Shown: positions 53,158 to 63,012 of the stretch, one piece after another | Layout: every line of letters begins with the position of its first letter | How positions within the stretch are numbered: position 1 is the first letter of the stretch | Assembly (NCBI GenBank): GCA_905221615.1 | Contig: CAJNDT010003824.1 | Location: 137,001 to 201,000 of the forward strand | Direction: 5' to 3' | DNA from: Symbiodinium sp. CCMP2592 | Lineage: Eukaryota > Sar > Dinophyceae > Suessiales > Symbiodiniaceae | Length of the DNA stretch: 64,000 bases | The notes under the pieces: generated by a model | Seen by the model: only the letters and a program-made list of their open reading frames with translations | What the model was told of the DNA's origin: nothing | The model's database searches: none | Translations under genes and position numbers: made by a program

Positions 53158-54141
53158 TCATAGTCGCGGTGAAAAGTGCACAGCCCTGCTTTCTTCGAAG
53201 TTTTGTACCACACGTTGCTTCCACACACCAGGCTTCACTTGCTTGTTCACAACAACCTCATGCTCCTTGGCCTCCCCTTGCACCCATATACCACCGTCCT
53301 TGAACTCACTGAGAGGGTACACAGCATTGGTAGTGTGAGGATGGTTGTGTAGATCACGATGACAACCGAGTCCTGAGTTCTTCACAATTCCTACTGCACC
53401 AAACTCCCTGATGCCCGCCACCTTCTGTGCAAACGTCGCCAGGTACTTTGTAACTGCTGGCATTCTCAAGGCCCCATCCCGCAGGCCACAAACTCCACCA
53501 TGAGTAAACAGTCCCGTAATCCACGACGTAGTCTTCGGTGAAGGTTTCCTTCCATGAGACTTTGAGAACAATTGCTTGGCCTTCTCCAAGTACACATACA
53601 GGCTCAACACGTCATCCTTTGTGAACTTGTTGTTCCCCAAGAGCTTCTCAGCTAGGTATTCTGCCATCTGCTCTGGTTCTGACAAAGGCCTAAGCGCCCT
53701 AAGTCCTGTCTTTGAAGTCAAACGTCTTGACGGGACACCAGACGGCACAGATGCTTCACCTTCGGGGACACCAGACGGCACAGATGCTTCTTTATTTTCT
53801 AAAAGACCAGGTGGAACTTGATGTGGACCGGAATCTTCTGCTGGTAGATCGTGCTGAAAATCTACTTCTACAGGTCCATCTTTCCAATCCATAGCAAGCT
53901 CTGGAAACAGCTCGTCGCCTTCAAATGCCCCATACGCCCCATACGCCCCAGGTGGAACTTGATGTGGATCGGAATCTTCTGCAGGTAGATTGTGCTCACC
54001 CTCTGCTTCCTTCTGCTCCTCCTCTTGCCTTGCCAGAGGAAACTTTGTTGAGTGCCTTTTGGTAGGCGAGGGCAATGTCATCTCCACTTCATCCAGCACT
54101 ATCTCTCGGTCCATATCCACAACCCCACTCTTGAGATGCAT
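53158..54141 (-). pseudogene. TET/JBP-like dioxygenase region of element B, ended by in-frame TGA
   Basis: An acidic linker with DLPAEDSxPHQVPPG repeats is followed by THGGVCGLRDGALRMP, FGAVGIVKNSGLGCHRDLHN and GGIWVQG, ending HFSPRL then TGA at 53158-53160. HxD lies at 53353-53361. The next codon after TGA is the His expected as the third metal ligand (HELQPHEGDR). The pattern matches the domain of element A; here it sits between integrase and reverse transcriptase. The TGA may replace a Trp codon. Confidence 0.65.
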
Positions 54142-56215
54142 AACTGCTCACATAGCGTCCTTCAGGAAAGCGTACGGTATGGCCACCCTTGATGTCAGGT
54201 GCTGGTCCCACGTAGACACCCTCCTTCCACATGTTGTCCAGGTCAAACTTGTGGCCCGTTCCAAACACCTTGTTCTTCACATGCACGGGTGACGCAAAAG
54301 ACAACAAAGAGCTGCCTCTTCCCAACGCCATTTCTCTCTGTTGGAAAGCTGAGTAGGTCATAGCCCACGGCCAACACGCCCGGGGAAGTCCCGATGCCAT
54401 AAGCAACGCTTTGGTCCTTCTTTTGGCTCTTTTCACCGCTGCCTCTGCCCTTCCATTGGTCTGCGGCACTTGACTTTCTCCGCACGTTGGAAGAACATCT
54501 CGCGAGATCAGCCAGGATCTCAATGCACTCCCTCGCAGCTCTCTTGCCCGATCACTGTGCACTCTGGTAACTGGAAGTCCTTCAGCTCGCAATTGTAGGT
54601 ACAAAGACTTCACCGCCGTATCCACTTCTGATGCCAGCCTCGTCTTCAGCGGGATCGCATAGTTGAGAACTTGGTATTCTGGTAGTTCCCCAACACCACT
54701 GAGCAACTTGCTGTACTTCTCCTTCGACTCCTTTAGGTCCTTCTCATCCGCCGGGTCGAGGGGTTCTTCTGGGTGTCCAACTTCGTCCATCAAGTCGTCC
54801 TCTTCGAACGCCTCCTCCTCTTCCGGGGTATACTCCGGGATTTTCTCATCCTTGGCACCACTAAGCTTCGGCATCACGTAAGCTCCGATCAAGGCGTACT
54901 TGTAATCCTTTGAGCCCGCGTACTCGCCCCGCACTCTGAACGGCCCACAAAGGTCCAGTGACAAAACATAGCACGACGGAGCCACTACACGCCGATGGGC
55001 TCGTCCCGTGGCGCACGTTTCGATGCAGGTTCTGCACCGTTTCTCAAACGGCAGGTGGCCGTTCTTTATGTGCCGAATCCACCTTTTCTTCTCTGCCTCT
55101 TTCATCTCGCTCAACGGAACATCATATTTCTTGAGCATCCAGTGGTGGAACGACTGCCTCCAATCTTGGATGGCTTGAATCACCTGGTGGCACACAGAGT
55201 CAGGCCACGCTTGACTGAACGGCGCCCCCTGCGATGTACCCCCGAGGTTGTTCTCAAGGTTGAGGTTCGTCACCATCAAGTAGTTGTTGCCCGTCTCCTT
55301 TGCCACGGTGCACACAATTCGAAGTTCATATTCATGCTGAATCATCTTCCACTGTTCGCTCTTGCCGAAGTGTTCCAAAGACTTCCCGCCCAAGGCCAAG
55401 TAGGGAGCCCGTTGTCCGACATTGTTGTTGGCGTGCGATGCCAGCATCCATATCCACAACAACTTGCTTCTCAGCTCTTCGGAGTGGTTGGTGGGGGCTG
55501 TACCATAGAGTCCTTCCAGTTGACCCCTTAGTGCCGCCCACATCAAAGCCTTGTACATCACACTGTCGCCCTTCAAGGAGAATAGCTTGCTTTTGTCCAC
55601 ATTGACATCCACAAACACGGCTTCAGCAGTATTCAACACCTTGAAGTCCACACCATCATCTCTGGTAAAGCAGCGCACCGACCACATCTTATCCATCAGA
55701 GCCTTCCGGGTCGCACGCTTGATGGGAAGGGCCTTCAAGTACTTCCAGCCACTCTTGTTGTCAAGGTTCATGGACGGAGCCATCATAGCCGGTAGCCCTT
55801 CTGAAAGTCCCCCAAGTGGTGAGGTGCCAAACATCAAAGCTTCCAAAGCATGGGCTCGTTGTCCTGTTTGCGCATACCTTGCCAACGAAACATCCCATAG
55901 TGCAACTTCTTCAGTGTTCATCAGGTTCACCGCGGTAGTGAGCACGTTGGACTCTAGCTCCTTAAGCTTGGCATCTTCAAGCTGCACAATGATTTCAAGA
56001 GCTTGGGTCTCTCCCAACATCGGGTGGTTCCCCTTCACAAAGGTCTTCAGTTCCCCAAACTGGGGATGTATCACACGGAGCCCTCCAGCCCTTGTCCATC
56101 TCAGCTCACAGCCTAACTGTTGCACCATTGCTCCAAGAGGAAGTATGGTGGGAACCGGATCTGCATCAGGCGCGTCCTTGGCCGCCAAGAGGGTTCCTCC
56201 ACGGTTCTGTTTAAC
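54089..56215 (-). pseudogene. Integrase region of element B
   Basis: The frame starts without an ATG; it continues the gag/protease frame through a one-base shift near 56,215 (before RGGTLLAAKDAPDADPVP). It contains the zinc-binding HIKNGHLPFEKRCRTC, the first catalytic Asp in LSLDLCGPF (54953-54955), the second in RVHSDRARELRG (54551-54553), and QTNGRAEAAVKRAKRR with the likely Glu. Its end (FPEGRYVSSYASQ) passes into the next region by another shift near 54,140. Confidence 0.75.
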
Positions 56216-57198
56216 AGAGTGATGTACTGGCCTCCGGCCAATTCTACCCTCACCGGAGCCGAAACCCGCTCCTCCACATCATCCAAGGCCGCCCGGAACG
56301 AATGCGATGCTCCGGAATCTAGTAGGGCTGCTCTTTCTTCGTCCTTGCGCTCCACCCTCTCAATGCCAGCCGAAATCTCCTTCAAGTCCGGGCAAACTTT
56401 CATGGTGGCCAACTTAGTCAACTTGCTCAGCATAGCATTCGCTTCCTCCAACAAAGCCTTCACGTCCTGGGCCCGCGGGTCTTCTGCTGCAGTTTCCCGG
56501 CCAGTTGTGGTGGTAGTAGAGTTAATAGAGGAAGTTCCGGCAGCTTGCTGAATCGACTCCAACAAAGCTTGCTGCGACGCCACTGGCGCCGGTGGTTGCG
56601 ATGCCGCCAAAGCCGCCAAGCTGGTTGCCGTAGTCGCCGCTGTCGTGGTAGGCCCATTTCCATCCTTAGAGCTACGTCCTCCCTTTCCATTCTTTGCCGC
56701 GACTGGACAGTCAGTCCTTCTGTGTGACGTAGCGCCACACTCCCAACACTTCTGCTTCTTGGCTTCCTTCGATTCGAAGGTGTGATCGTACTTGCATCCA
56801 CTGCTGCCTCGTTTGCATCCAGCATCTCCCTGAAAGAACTTACATGGCGTCTTCGCTCCCGTCTTCCGAGTGGGCGACGAACCCGGCGACAATGACTCTC
56901 CCGTTCCCGCTGTGGTTGTCGTCACCGCCTTCAACCTCAGGGATTCCGTCGTAGAAGCCGTGGCCGCCGTTGACGAAGGAGAGCTTCTGGGCCTCGCCGG
57001 AGCCGCTTGCTGCATTTCCGCCAGGGCATGGCTGTGGTACTTTATCACACTTTCCAAAGTAGGCCGACTGAACAGCTGAAGGTCATTCTTCACCAAGGAC
57101 AACCTGAAGCGGATGTCCCCGTTGCCTTCCATCACTTTCGCCGTGATGAGCTCCACGCTTTTGAGAAGTATCGACGCATCTGGGATGGCTACTCCCAT
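56216..57198 (-). pseudogene. gag and protease region of element B, 5'-truncated
   Basis: From ATG 57198 it reads MGVAIPDASILLKSVELITA, then Ala/Thr/Ser-rich sequence, a CCCH-like CKFFQGDAGCKRGSSGCKYD, a zinc knuckle CWECGATSHRRTDC, and a protease motif ALLDSGASHSF. The gag head is shorter than in element A, and the frame is open a little upstream of the ATG to about 57,236, so the start was probably lost. Two zinc motifs are present where most copia gags have one. Confidence 0.7.
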
Positions 57199-57236
57199 TT
57201 CTTCCGCTCGTTGTAGATACCGACGCCTATAAGTGA

Positions 57237-57740
57237 TTCATCTAGGCCCGGGGGCCGGGACGCGCAAGGGGGTTCAGGGCATTTGGAGCATGGGTTCCAA
57301 GCCCTGGACTTGAAAATGATTTGTTGTAGTAGGGTTTGATTATTTTTCCATCAATCAGTCAGCACAAGAACAACAGCCTCTCCAAACAAGTACCGTCCCT
57401 TCCCAAGAAAACGCGGCACGTTTTGGAACAAAATCGTCGTGAAAGCTACAAACCTACAACTTGTGATGTAGCCAACCCAAACTGCAAACCGCAAGCAAGC
57501 ATATCTTCCTGACTTTGTCGGCTGTTTTATGAACTCGAATTCCGCGATTTCTCAGCCGCCGGGCCGAAACTCGATTGGGAATTGGGAATCCGAATCGCAG
57601 CACAGTTCAGGCTCATGACTCACGTGACAGTGACAGCTTGACAACTTATCATCCAATCTTGCAAGAGGGCGTAGGCAGTAGGCATAGCCTAGCTTGCTTG
57701 AGGTGTTACATTGGTTTTCGTTGTGTAGTGTCATAGTGCT
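57237..57740. other. Spacer before the large single-exon gene
   Basis: No repeat, coding exon or recognisable promoter element was found. Telomere-type motifs are absent. Confidence 0.4.
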
Positions 57741-60700
57741 ATGGCAGAGCCTGCCATCTTTAGGCTTCCAGATCCTGGGGACGGTGAGCTTGAGGACAGA
57801 GAGTCCGAGTCAGAGGCCGAGGAAGCTCCCACGTCTGCAGGTGCCCTGCGGAATCGTCGATATAGGGCCAAATGTCGAAATGCTTCCCGTGCAGAGGTTT
57901 TGTTTCTGTATGTGAAAACCTGTGGCGACGAATCAGAATCTCTGGGCACCGCTGCTGCAGGGAATTATTTGTTGTGTGTTGCTGAGCTTGGGGAAAAATG
58001 CATCAAGCCGCTGGGTGCCCAAGAGCACTTGCAGCAGCAAGATACTTGGCGAGCTCGGCATCAGAAACGTCGCGATCGAGATTTCGCCGCTAAGCAGATG
58101 TCCCTCCAGAACCAGACAACCCGAAACCAGATGTTCAAGTGCTGTTTGAAGTCTCTTTTTCGTTTCAGGGCAGCTGTCCAGTTGGGGCCTGCCCAGGCTG
58201 CAGTGGCAGGTGCCTGGTGCCGGGCACCTGCAGCTGCTAACCAGGGTGCGGTGACTCCTGTTCCTGCGATGCCCGCCTTGGCTGGCAGGTTGGCGGTTTT
58301 GCCTGCAGGGCAAGCGCAATGGGTTTTTCAAGCTGCTGCGCCAAGCGTCATCTTCGAAGCCGTTGCAGATCGCCAGGGCCTTTACACTTGCTTTGCAGAC
58401 GGACAGGCGGCGGAGCCTGAAGTAGGCACTGCGAGGCGTTACCTAGGGCGTCCTTTCTGGATGGTTCGCTTGCCACCAACTGTCATGAAGCATTTGATGG
58501 AGATAGGCAAGGAGTTCGTGGTTCCTGGTGGGCTTGTGACTTCTTTGGGGCACCAGTTGCCCGGAACCGTTCCTGCTGCGGCAGAAGGAAGCCCCAGTGA
58601 TGGTGCCGACAGTGGTTCCTCTTCCTCCTGCGAGATGAAGAAAGTGCGCAGGCCGGCCATGCAAGAAATCCTGTTGGGAAAGCTCGCTTACAAGCTCAGC
58701 TCAACAGTAGGCATTCAAGATGTGGTTCGCACCGTCCTTCGAATGTTAGTGCCAGATAGTTTAGGTCTGGCAGACAACATGAAAGTGTCGCATGGGCATG
58801 TGCGGAATATCTTGCTAAAGCTTGATGCCTTGCATTCCTTGTCTCGCCGGTTCCTTGCCCCACCAGGTGGTGGGGCAGACAAGTCGCTGCGAATTGTCAG
58901 GTACATCAGTCCTGACAGTTCCCCGCAAGCGAATTATGATTATTTTTGTGCGACAGAAGAGTTGCTGCTCTATCGTTCCGACGAGCTTCCAAGGGATGCG
59001 GGTGGAAATGTAGCTCCTTTCAAAGGGTTTGAACACCAGAGGCGTTCGATGTTGTGTACAACAATTGCGAGAGGACAAGGAAGCACAGCTTCGAAGGCAA
59101 GCAAGATGGTACATATGATTGCCGTTGAGAGTGGTGCGTCTCTCTTTGAGACGTATCGTTCGGAAGTTCGGGGCTTCTTAAGCGATCAAGGAACGGAGCG
59201 AGGCATAGCATCGTTTCCAGTCCGCAGTTGCTCTGAGGTCCAGAGTATTGTGGGCGCTCAAGCTTTGGCGAGCGAGGCAATACAGGAGGATTTTCGTGAA
59301 TTGCCGCTCTTTCATTCCGCTCTACACATACCGGGAACACTACACATAGTGTTTAACGCACTGGAATTCAGCTTGAAGCAGCTTGAAACCTGGCAAAAAT
59401 TCGAGAAACAGTTGAACAGCATCACCCGTGTGTGCAAAGAAAAGAGTTACTCAGAAGTAATTCTTGTGAGAATGATGAAGCATGCGAGCCCCGAGGAGAG
59501 ACGGTTGTTGCATCGGATGGATGACCTCTTAGACTGGAGGTGGGATTCGCTCGCAAGAGTGCTGAAGGTTTGGGTTCCTCTATATCCCACCTTCAAGAAA
59601 TATTGGAACCCAGCTGTTTTTGGTGGGGACAGCTCGTCAGTCACAATTCGAGCTGTGACGGAAGCGTTGGCAGACGAGTGCCATTTCGACATGGCAGTGT
59701 GGACGCATCAGTTCTCTGCCGAGGCCACCAGGCTGGCCCACTTTTTCGAGGGTTGTCACTGCCATCAGGAGCAGCTGACAGACCCAGAAAACCGGGAAAA
59801 GATAAACTGTTGTTGGAAAGGCAGGCGCTTGCCTTGGCTTGCGGTTGGTAATCTCCAGGGAGCTTTGCAAGATGCCATGACAAACAACGAGATTAGTGTT
59901 CTTGCGCATCTCTTGTCTCGTTCTAGTGAAACTGCAAGTCGGATGGCGCACATGGCGGACACGTGCAACAAAGTATTTGTTGCCGTTATCCAGCAAAAGC
60001 TTGCGTATGCTCAGCAAGTACCATGGGTGTTTGCCGCAGCGTTTGCGGGGTATATGGGCGAGACTTGGGGCCGAGTGAAAAAGGTTCTTCGGCCACATCT
60101 TCAGAACGTTGACAACATGATCTCCAGTGGCCAAGTCGGCGCTCTAGACTCTGTTACACATGCTTTGTTTGGACCAACCGACACAGGCCGCATGCTCCGA
60201 GAGTTTCTGAACTCGGAGGATGACGTGCCCCTTGATCGATGGCCAGCGTTGTTTTGGAGAGTACAGGAATATGCCTTTGTTTCTTTGTCCGAGCGACACA
60301 CGGAGAGAGAGCATGTCGGTGTCAAGGTTGCAGCAAACCGTGGTCTCACAAAGGCTGGGCCTGCAGTTGTCTGCAGCCGCAAGCGCAGAGATCAAGTGTT
60401 GGAGATGCTGGAAGATGAGAAACAGCTCGCTTTCTTGGTCAACAATTGGCGCAGCAGGCGCCTTTGGAGTAGCCTGCTGGAGCACATGCTCACTCACGAA
60501 GAGGTTCGACTTATGGAGACGCCAAAGAGGCTTTCCCGCTTGTACGGGTATAGCGAGGAAGACCACTTCAAAGATTGCGAGGACTCTGTTCGTGCTGATG
60601 CCGTTTACCGCCAAACTTTGAGAGATCAGACTTTGTTACTGGCCGGAAGCTTCAAGCTTCCGAGTGCTTCCTACCAGGTAGTGAACTGGCTGAAAGGCCA

Positions 60701-62396
60701 TTTGGCGACGGGCGTGTTTTTCAGTGTGTCCACGCATGTCTTTGAGCTACTTGTCGACAGGGGTCGGAGATGTGAAGACCCAGCCGCATCCTTCAGAACC
60801 GACGTGCTGCTGTCTATTCTGCGAGCCGACGTCCACCCTCGGGTAAGTGATCGTGCTTCGGTTTTCTGCTCGGTGCTGGATGCCAGGCCAGAAGCAAGAA
60901 CGGATGCTCGTGTTTCGCGACCTGCTGCACACATCACAGACCCGAAGCTAGGCCGCCGCAGCTGTGTGGTTGTGCAGCGTTTCCACGACGTGGATGTTTC
61001 CCAGGGCGTGCACGGCCTTGGTGGAGATGTGCGGGTGGCGTGCACGAATGTGCGGATCGAGGTTCTCGACTTGGCACGGGTGTGCACAGCAGAGAACTTG
61101 AAAGCCTTTTGTGCAAACTGTTTGCTCTGGCGTGCTATGCCTGCGGAACTGGCCTTGGCTCTGGGAGACGAGTCCACGCAGCCAGGTTTGCTGCAGGAGC
61201 CGCAAGTGCAGAAACTTCCAGAGATTGTCTTAGACAGCGATCCTGCCTGCTTGTTGAGTCGACCGCCTCCGGATCCGCATGTGGAAGATGCCCTCGACAT
61301 CCTGCACCCCCCTGCCCATGTCGTGCAGAATGCGGACGACTCTGCGGTGCTGCAGGTCTACGGTGCTCCGTGTAGCGACCGAGAAATGCAAGCTATCAAA
61401 GAGTTGCTGCGAGCAAGGGCCATCGGCATTGAATCTGCTGTGTATGCCACAGACCTTGAACACTTCGATGCTGTTGCACTGGAAGGCTTGCGTGACCGAG
61501 GTCTTGTCATCTGCGAGACTGATATGTTCTCAGATGTATCCGTCGCCTTGACGGGCAAGTTGACCTACAGTGCAAGCTTGGTGCTGGCACGGCCATTGTT
61601 GCTTTGGGAGCTTGACCAAACGACTTTGACTCGAGGCCAGATGCCAGGCCGATCAAAGTTGGAGTTAATTCGTTTGTTGTTTGTCTTGGGCTGGGAGCCA
61701 GGGCTGGGCCGGGAAGCGTGGCATCGCAAGCAGGGAGAGAAACGTCTTCCAGATGACGTTCTAGTTTGCAGCCTCCCCTTCCTCAGAGCTTTGATGCTGA
61801 GTCGGCTTATATGGGAAAAGCCCGGCAACTTGTCGGGCATTTACTTGAAAGGCCCCCAGCAGTATTATGAGTTCTTGGTGGATCAGGACGATCTCAGCAG
61901 CTTGCGGGATGCTTCTGCAGAGGAAATCAATGCTCGGTTCGCGCAGAAGAAAAAAAGACCTGCTGGCCGCAGCTTGACAAGAGATGCGGCTACAGGTCTG
62001 GAGCTTGACCCAGAGGCTGATGATGCCGAGTTAGAAGAGCTTGTGCAAGAGCTGCCTGAAAAGCTCATGCAAGCAGAAGAGCCGCAGCCAAGCATGGCCA
62101 GCGGTGGTAGACGTGTCGCTCCTCTAGAAATCGACTTGGGAGGCGGTAGGACACAGGTAGTGCATTTTGACAATTTCACACACTCCAGCGGTCAGCTCCG
62201 AGCATTCGTTGCTTGCGAGACACACAGCGGCTGCCGCTTGTACACGTTTGTACGGCATCATGGCAGCCGCAGGCGGGCTGCTGCCTTTTTGCTTGCTTGG
62301 CAAATGCGAGCAGCTCACCACCGCAGAGCTGAAGCTCACATTGCGGACAAGCCAAGTGAAGAGCAGGTGGATGCCATGATGCTCCGGATCGCTTGA
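57741..62396 (+). CDS. Large single-exon protein of unknown function (1,551 aa)
   Basis: ATG 57741 opens MAEPAIFRLPDPGDGELEDR with an acidic, Ser-rich N-terminus and a basic helix (about 35-50). The central part has GFLSDQGTERGI (D482), HIPGTLHIVFNALE (H535), DWRWDSL (599-603) and a Cys/His cluster: C672-x-C674-H675 and C690-C691 followed by KGRR. The C-terminal end reads VVHFDNFTHSSGQLRAFVAC, FVRHHGSRRRAAAFLLAW and MMLRIA. There is no signal peptide, membrane span or named catalytic domain. The D...H pattern with a later zinc-like cluster and the lack of introns recall transposase-derived proteins, but I cannot name a family; terminal repeats were not found. The frame is intact. It could equally be a host protein from a retrocopied gene. 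Confidence 0.75.
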   Translation: MAEPAIFRLPDPGDGELEDRESESEAEEAPTSAGALRNRRYRAKCRNASRAEVLFLYVKTCGDESESLGTAAAGNYLLCVAELGEKCIKPLGAQEHLQQQDTWRARHQKRRDRDFAAKQMSLQNQTTRNQMFKCCLKSLFRFRAAVQLGPAQAAVAGAWCRAPAAANQGAVTPVPAMPALAGRLAVLPAGQAQWVFQAAAPSVIFEAVADRQGLYTCFADGQAAEPEVGTARRYLGRPFWMVRLPPTVMKHLMEIGKEFVVPGGLVTSLGHQLPGTVPAAAEGSPSDGADSGSSSSCEMKKVRRPAMQEILLGKLAYKLSSTVGIQDVVRTVLRMLVPDSLGLADNMKVSHGHVRNILLKLDALHSLSRRFLAPPGGGADKSLRIVRYISPDSSPQANYDYFCATEELLLYRSDELPRDAGGNVAPFKGFEHQRRSMLCTTIARGQGSTASKASKMVHMIAVESGASLFETYRSEVRGFLSDQGTERGIASFPVRSCSEVQSIVGAQALASEAIQEDFRELPLFHSALHIPGTLHIVFNALEFSLKQLETWQKFEKQLNSITRVCKEKSYSEVILVRMMKHASPEERRLLHRMDDLLDWRWDSLARVLKVWVPLYPTFKKYWNPAVFGGDSSSVTIRAVTEALADECHFDMAVWTHQFSAEATRLAHFFEGCHCHQEQLTDPENREKINCCWKGRRLPWLAVGNLQGALQDAMTNNEISVLAHLLSRSSETASRMAHMADTCNKVFVAVIQQKLAYAQQVPWVFAAAFAGYMGETWGRVKKVLRPHLQNVDNMISSGQVGALDSVTHALFGPTDTGRMLREFLNSEDDVPLDRWPALFWRVQEYAFVSLSERHTEREHVGVKVAANRGLTKAGPAVVCSRKRRDQVLEMLEDEKQLAFLVNNWRSRRLWSSLLEHMLTHEEVRLMETPKRLSRLYGYSEEDHFKDCEDSVRADAVYRQTLRDQTLLLAGSFKLPSASYQVVNWLKGHLATGVFFSVSTHVFELLVDRGRRCEDPAASFRTDVLLSILRADVHPRVSDRASVFCSVLDARPEARTDARVSRPAAHITDPKLGRRSCVVVQRFHDVDVSQGVHGLGGDVRVACTNVRIEVLDLARVCTAENLKAFCANCLLWRAMPAELALALGDESTQPGLLQEPQVQKLPEIVLDSDPACLLSRPPPDPHVEDALDILHPPAHVVQNADDSAVLQVYGAPCSDREMQAIKELLRARAIGIESAVYATDLEHFDAVALEGLRDRGLVICETDMFSDVSVALTGKLTYSASLVLARPLLLWELDQTTLTRGQMPGRSKLELIRLLFVLGWEPGLGREAWHRKQGEKRLPDDVLVCSLPFLRALMLSRLIWEKPGNLSGIYLKGPQQYYEFLVDQDDLSSLRDASAEEINARFAQKKKRPAGRSLTRDAATGLELDPEADDAELEELVQELPEKLMQAEEPQPSMASGGRRVAPLEIDLGGGRTQVVHFDNFTHSSGQLRAFVACETHSGCRLYTFVRHHGSRRRAAAFLLAWQMRAAHHRRAEAHIADKPSEEQVDAMMLRIA

Positions 62397-63012
62397 TGCA
62401 ACACACGGCAGTCAGAGTGAACGTTTGAGGGTTTTTTTTTAGTTTGTTGCATTGTTTGGATGCAGGACACGTGTTGGCTGACTGTGCTGCTTCCGTTTGC
62501 TGCAAGAGTACCTCGGTCACTGTGGGCATGTGTGACTGCCCGTGCATGTGTGACTGCCCGCAGCCCCTTTCGGCTCCTTTGGGCTGTGCAGGGGCCAATG
62601 CATTGGCATTTCTCCCACTACGGAAGGCCGGCAGGGAGAAGTGTAGTCGAGTCTCGAAAGCTTTGCGGTGAGAAACCTGTAAAGTTACAAAGCTTTGAAA
62701 CCCAGGCAGTCCTTAAGCCCCTAGAGTAAGAAGCTTGCTAACTCACAGAGCCAGATGCGGCCACCGTGTGCTCACCTGGGTTTCGGGCTGCGTTTTCGAC
62801 GCTAACCCATTTCCCAGGCTGCACTTTGGATCGGCACGCTACCTGGTCTGTGGGCTGCACGAAGCTACCCTGGAGCTACAGGATGCACAGTAGTCAGTTT
62901 AGCGTCCCCGCTATAGGTGTAGCAGCAAGCCAGGTTGCAGGTGTCTGTTGGAACAGATTAGCCTCTCAAAATCAAAGCAAAACCCCCAACACCTTAAAAA
63001 AAATTGCTCGCA
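62397..63012. other. Spacer and probable intron upstream of the last gene
   Basis: Contains a short tandem motif (gtgcatgtgtgactgcccg, near 62,527-62,560). The end 'aattgctcgcag' just before 63,013 looks like a splice acceptor. An open frame from 62,766 is not protein-like until it enters the exon. Confidence 0.45.

Larger units (their letters stand above)
50239..57236 (-). mobile_element. Decayed Ty1/copia-like element (element B)
   Basis: On the minus strand: partial gag with zinc knuckle, protease motif, integrase, a TET/JBP-like domain, reverse transcriptase and RNase H. The reading frames are broken by at least two shifts and one in-frame TGA. I found no LTRs or target duplication by eye. 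The gag appears to lack its N-terminal part. It differs from element A in domain order around the dioxygenase-like domain. Confidence 0.8.

Noticed and set aside
50239..57236. Possible LTRs around element B
   Set aside because: Comparing 49,727-50,238 with 57,190-57,740 by eye showed no shared block, so none is annotated.
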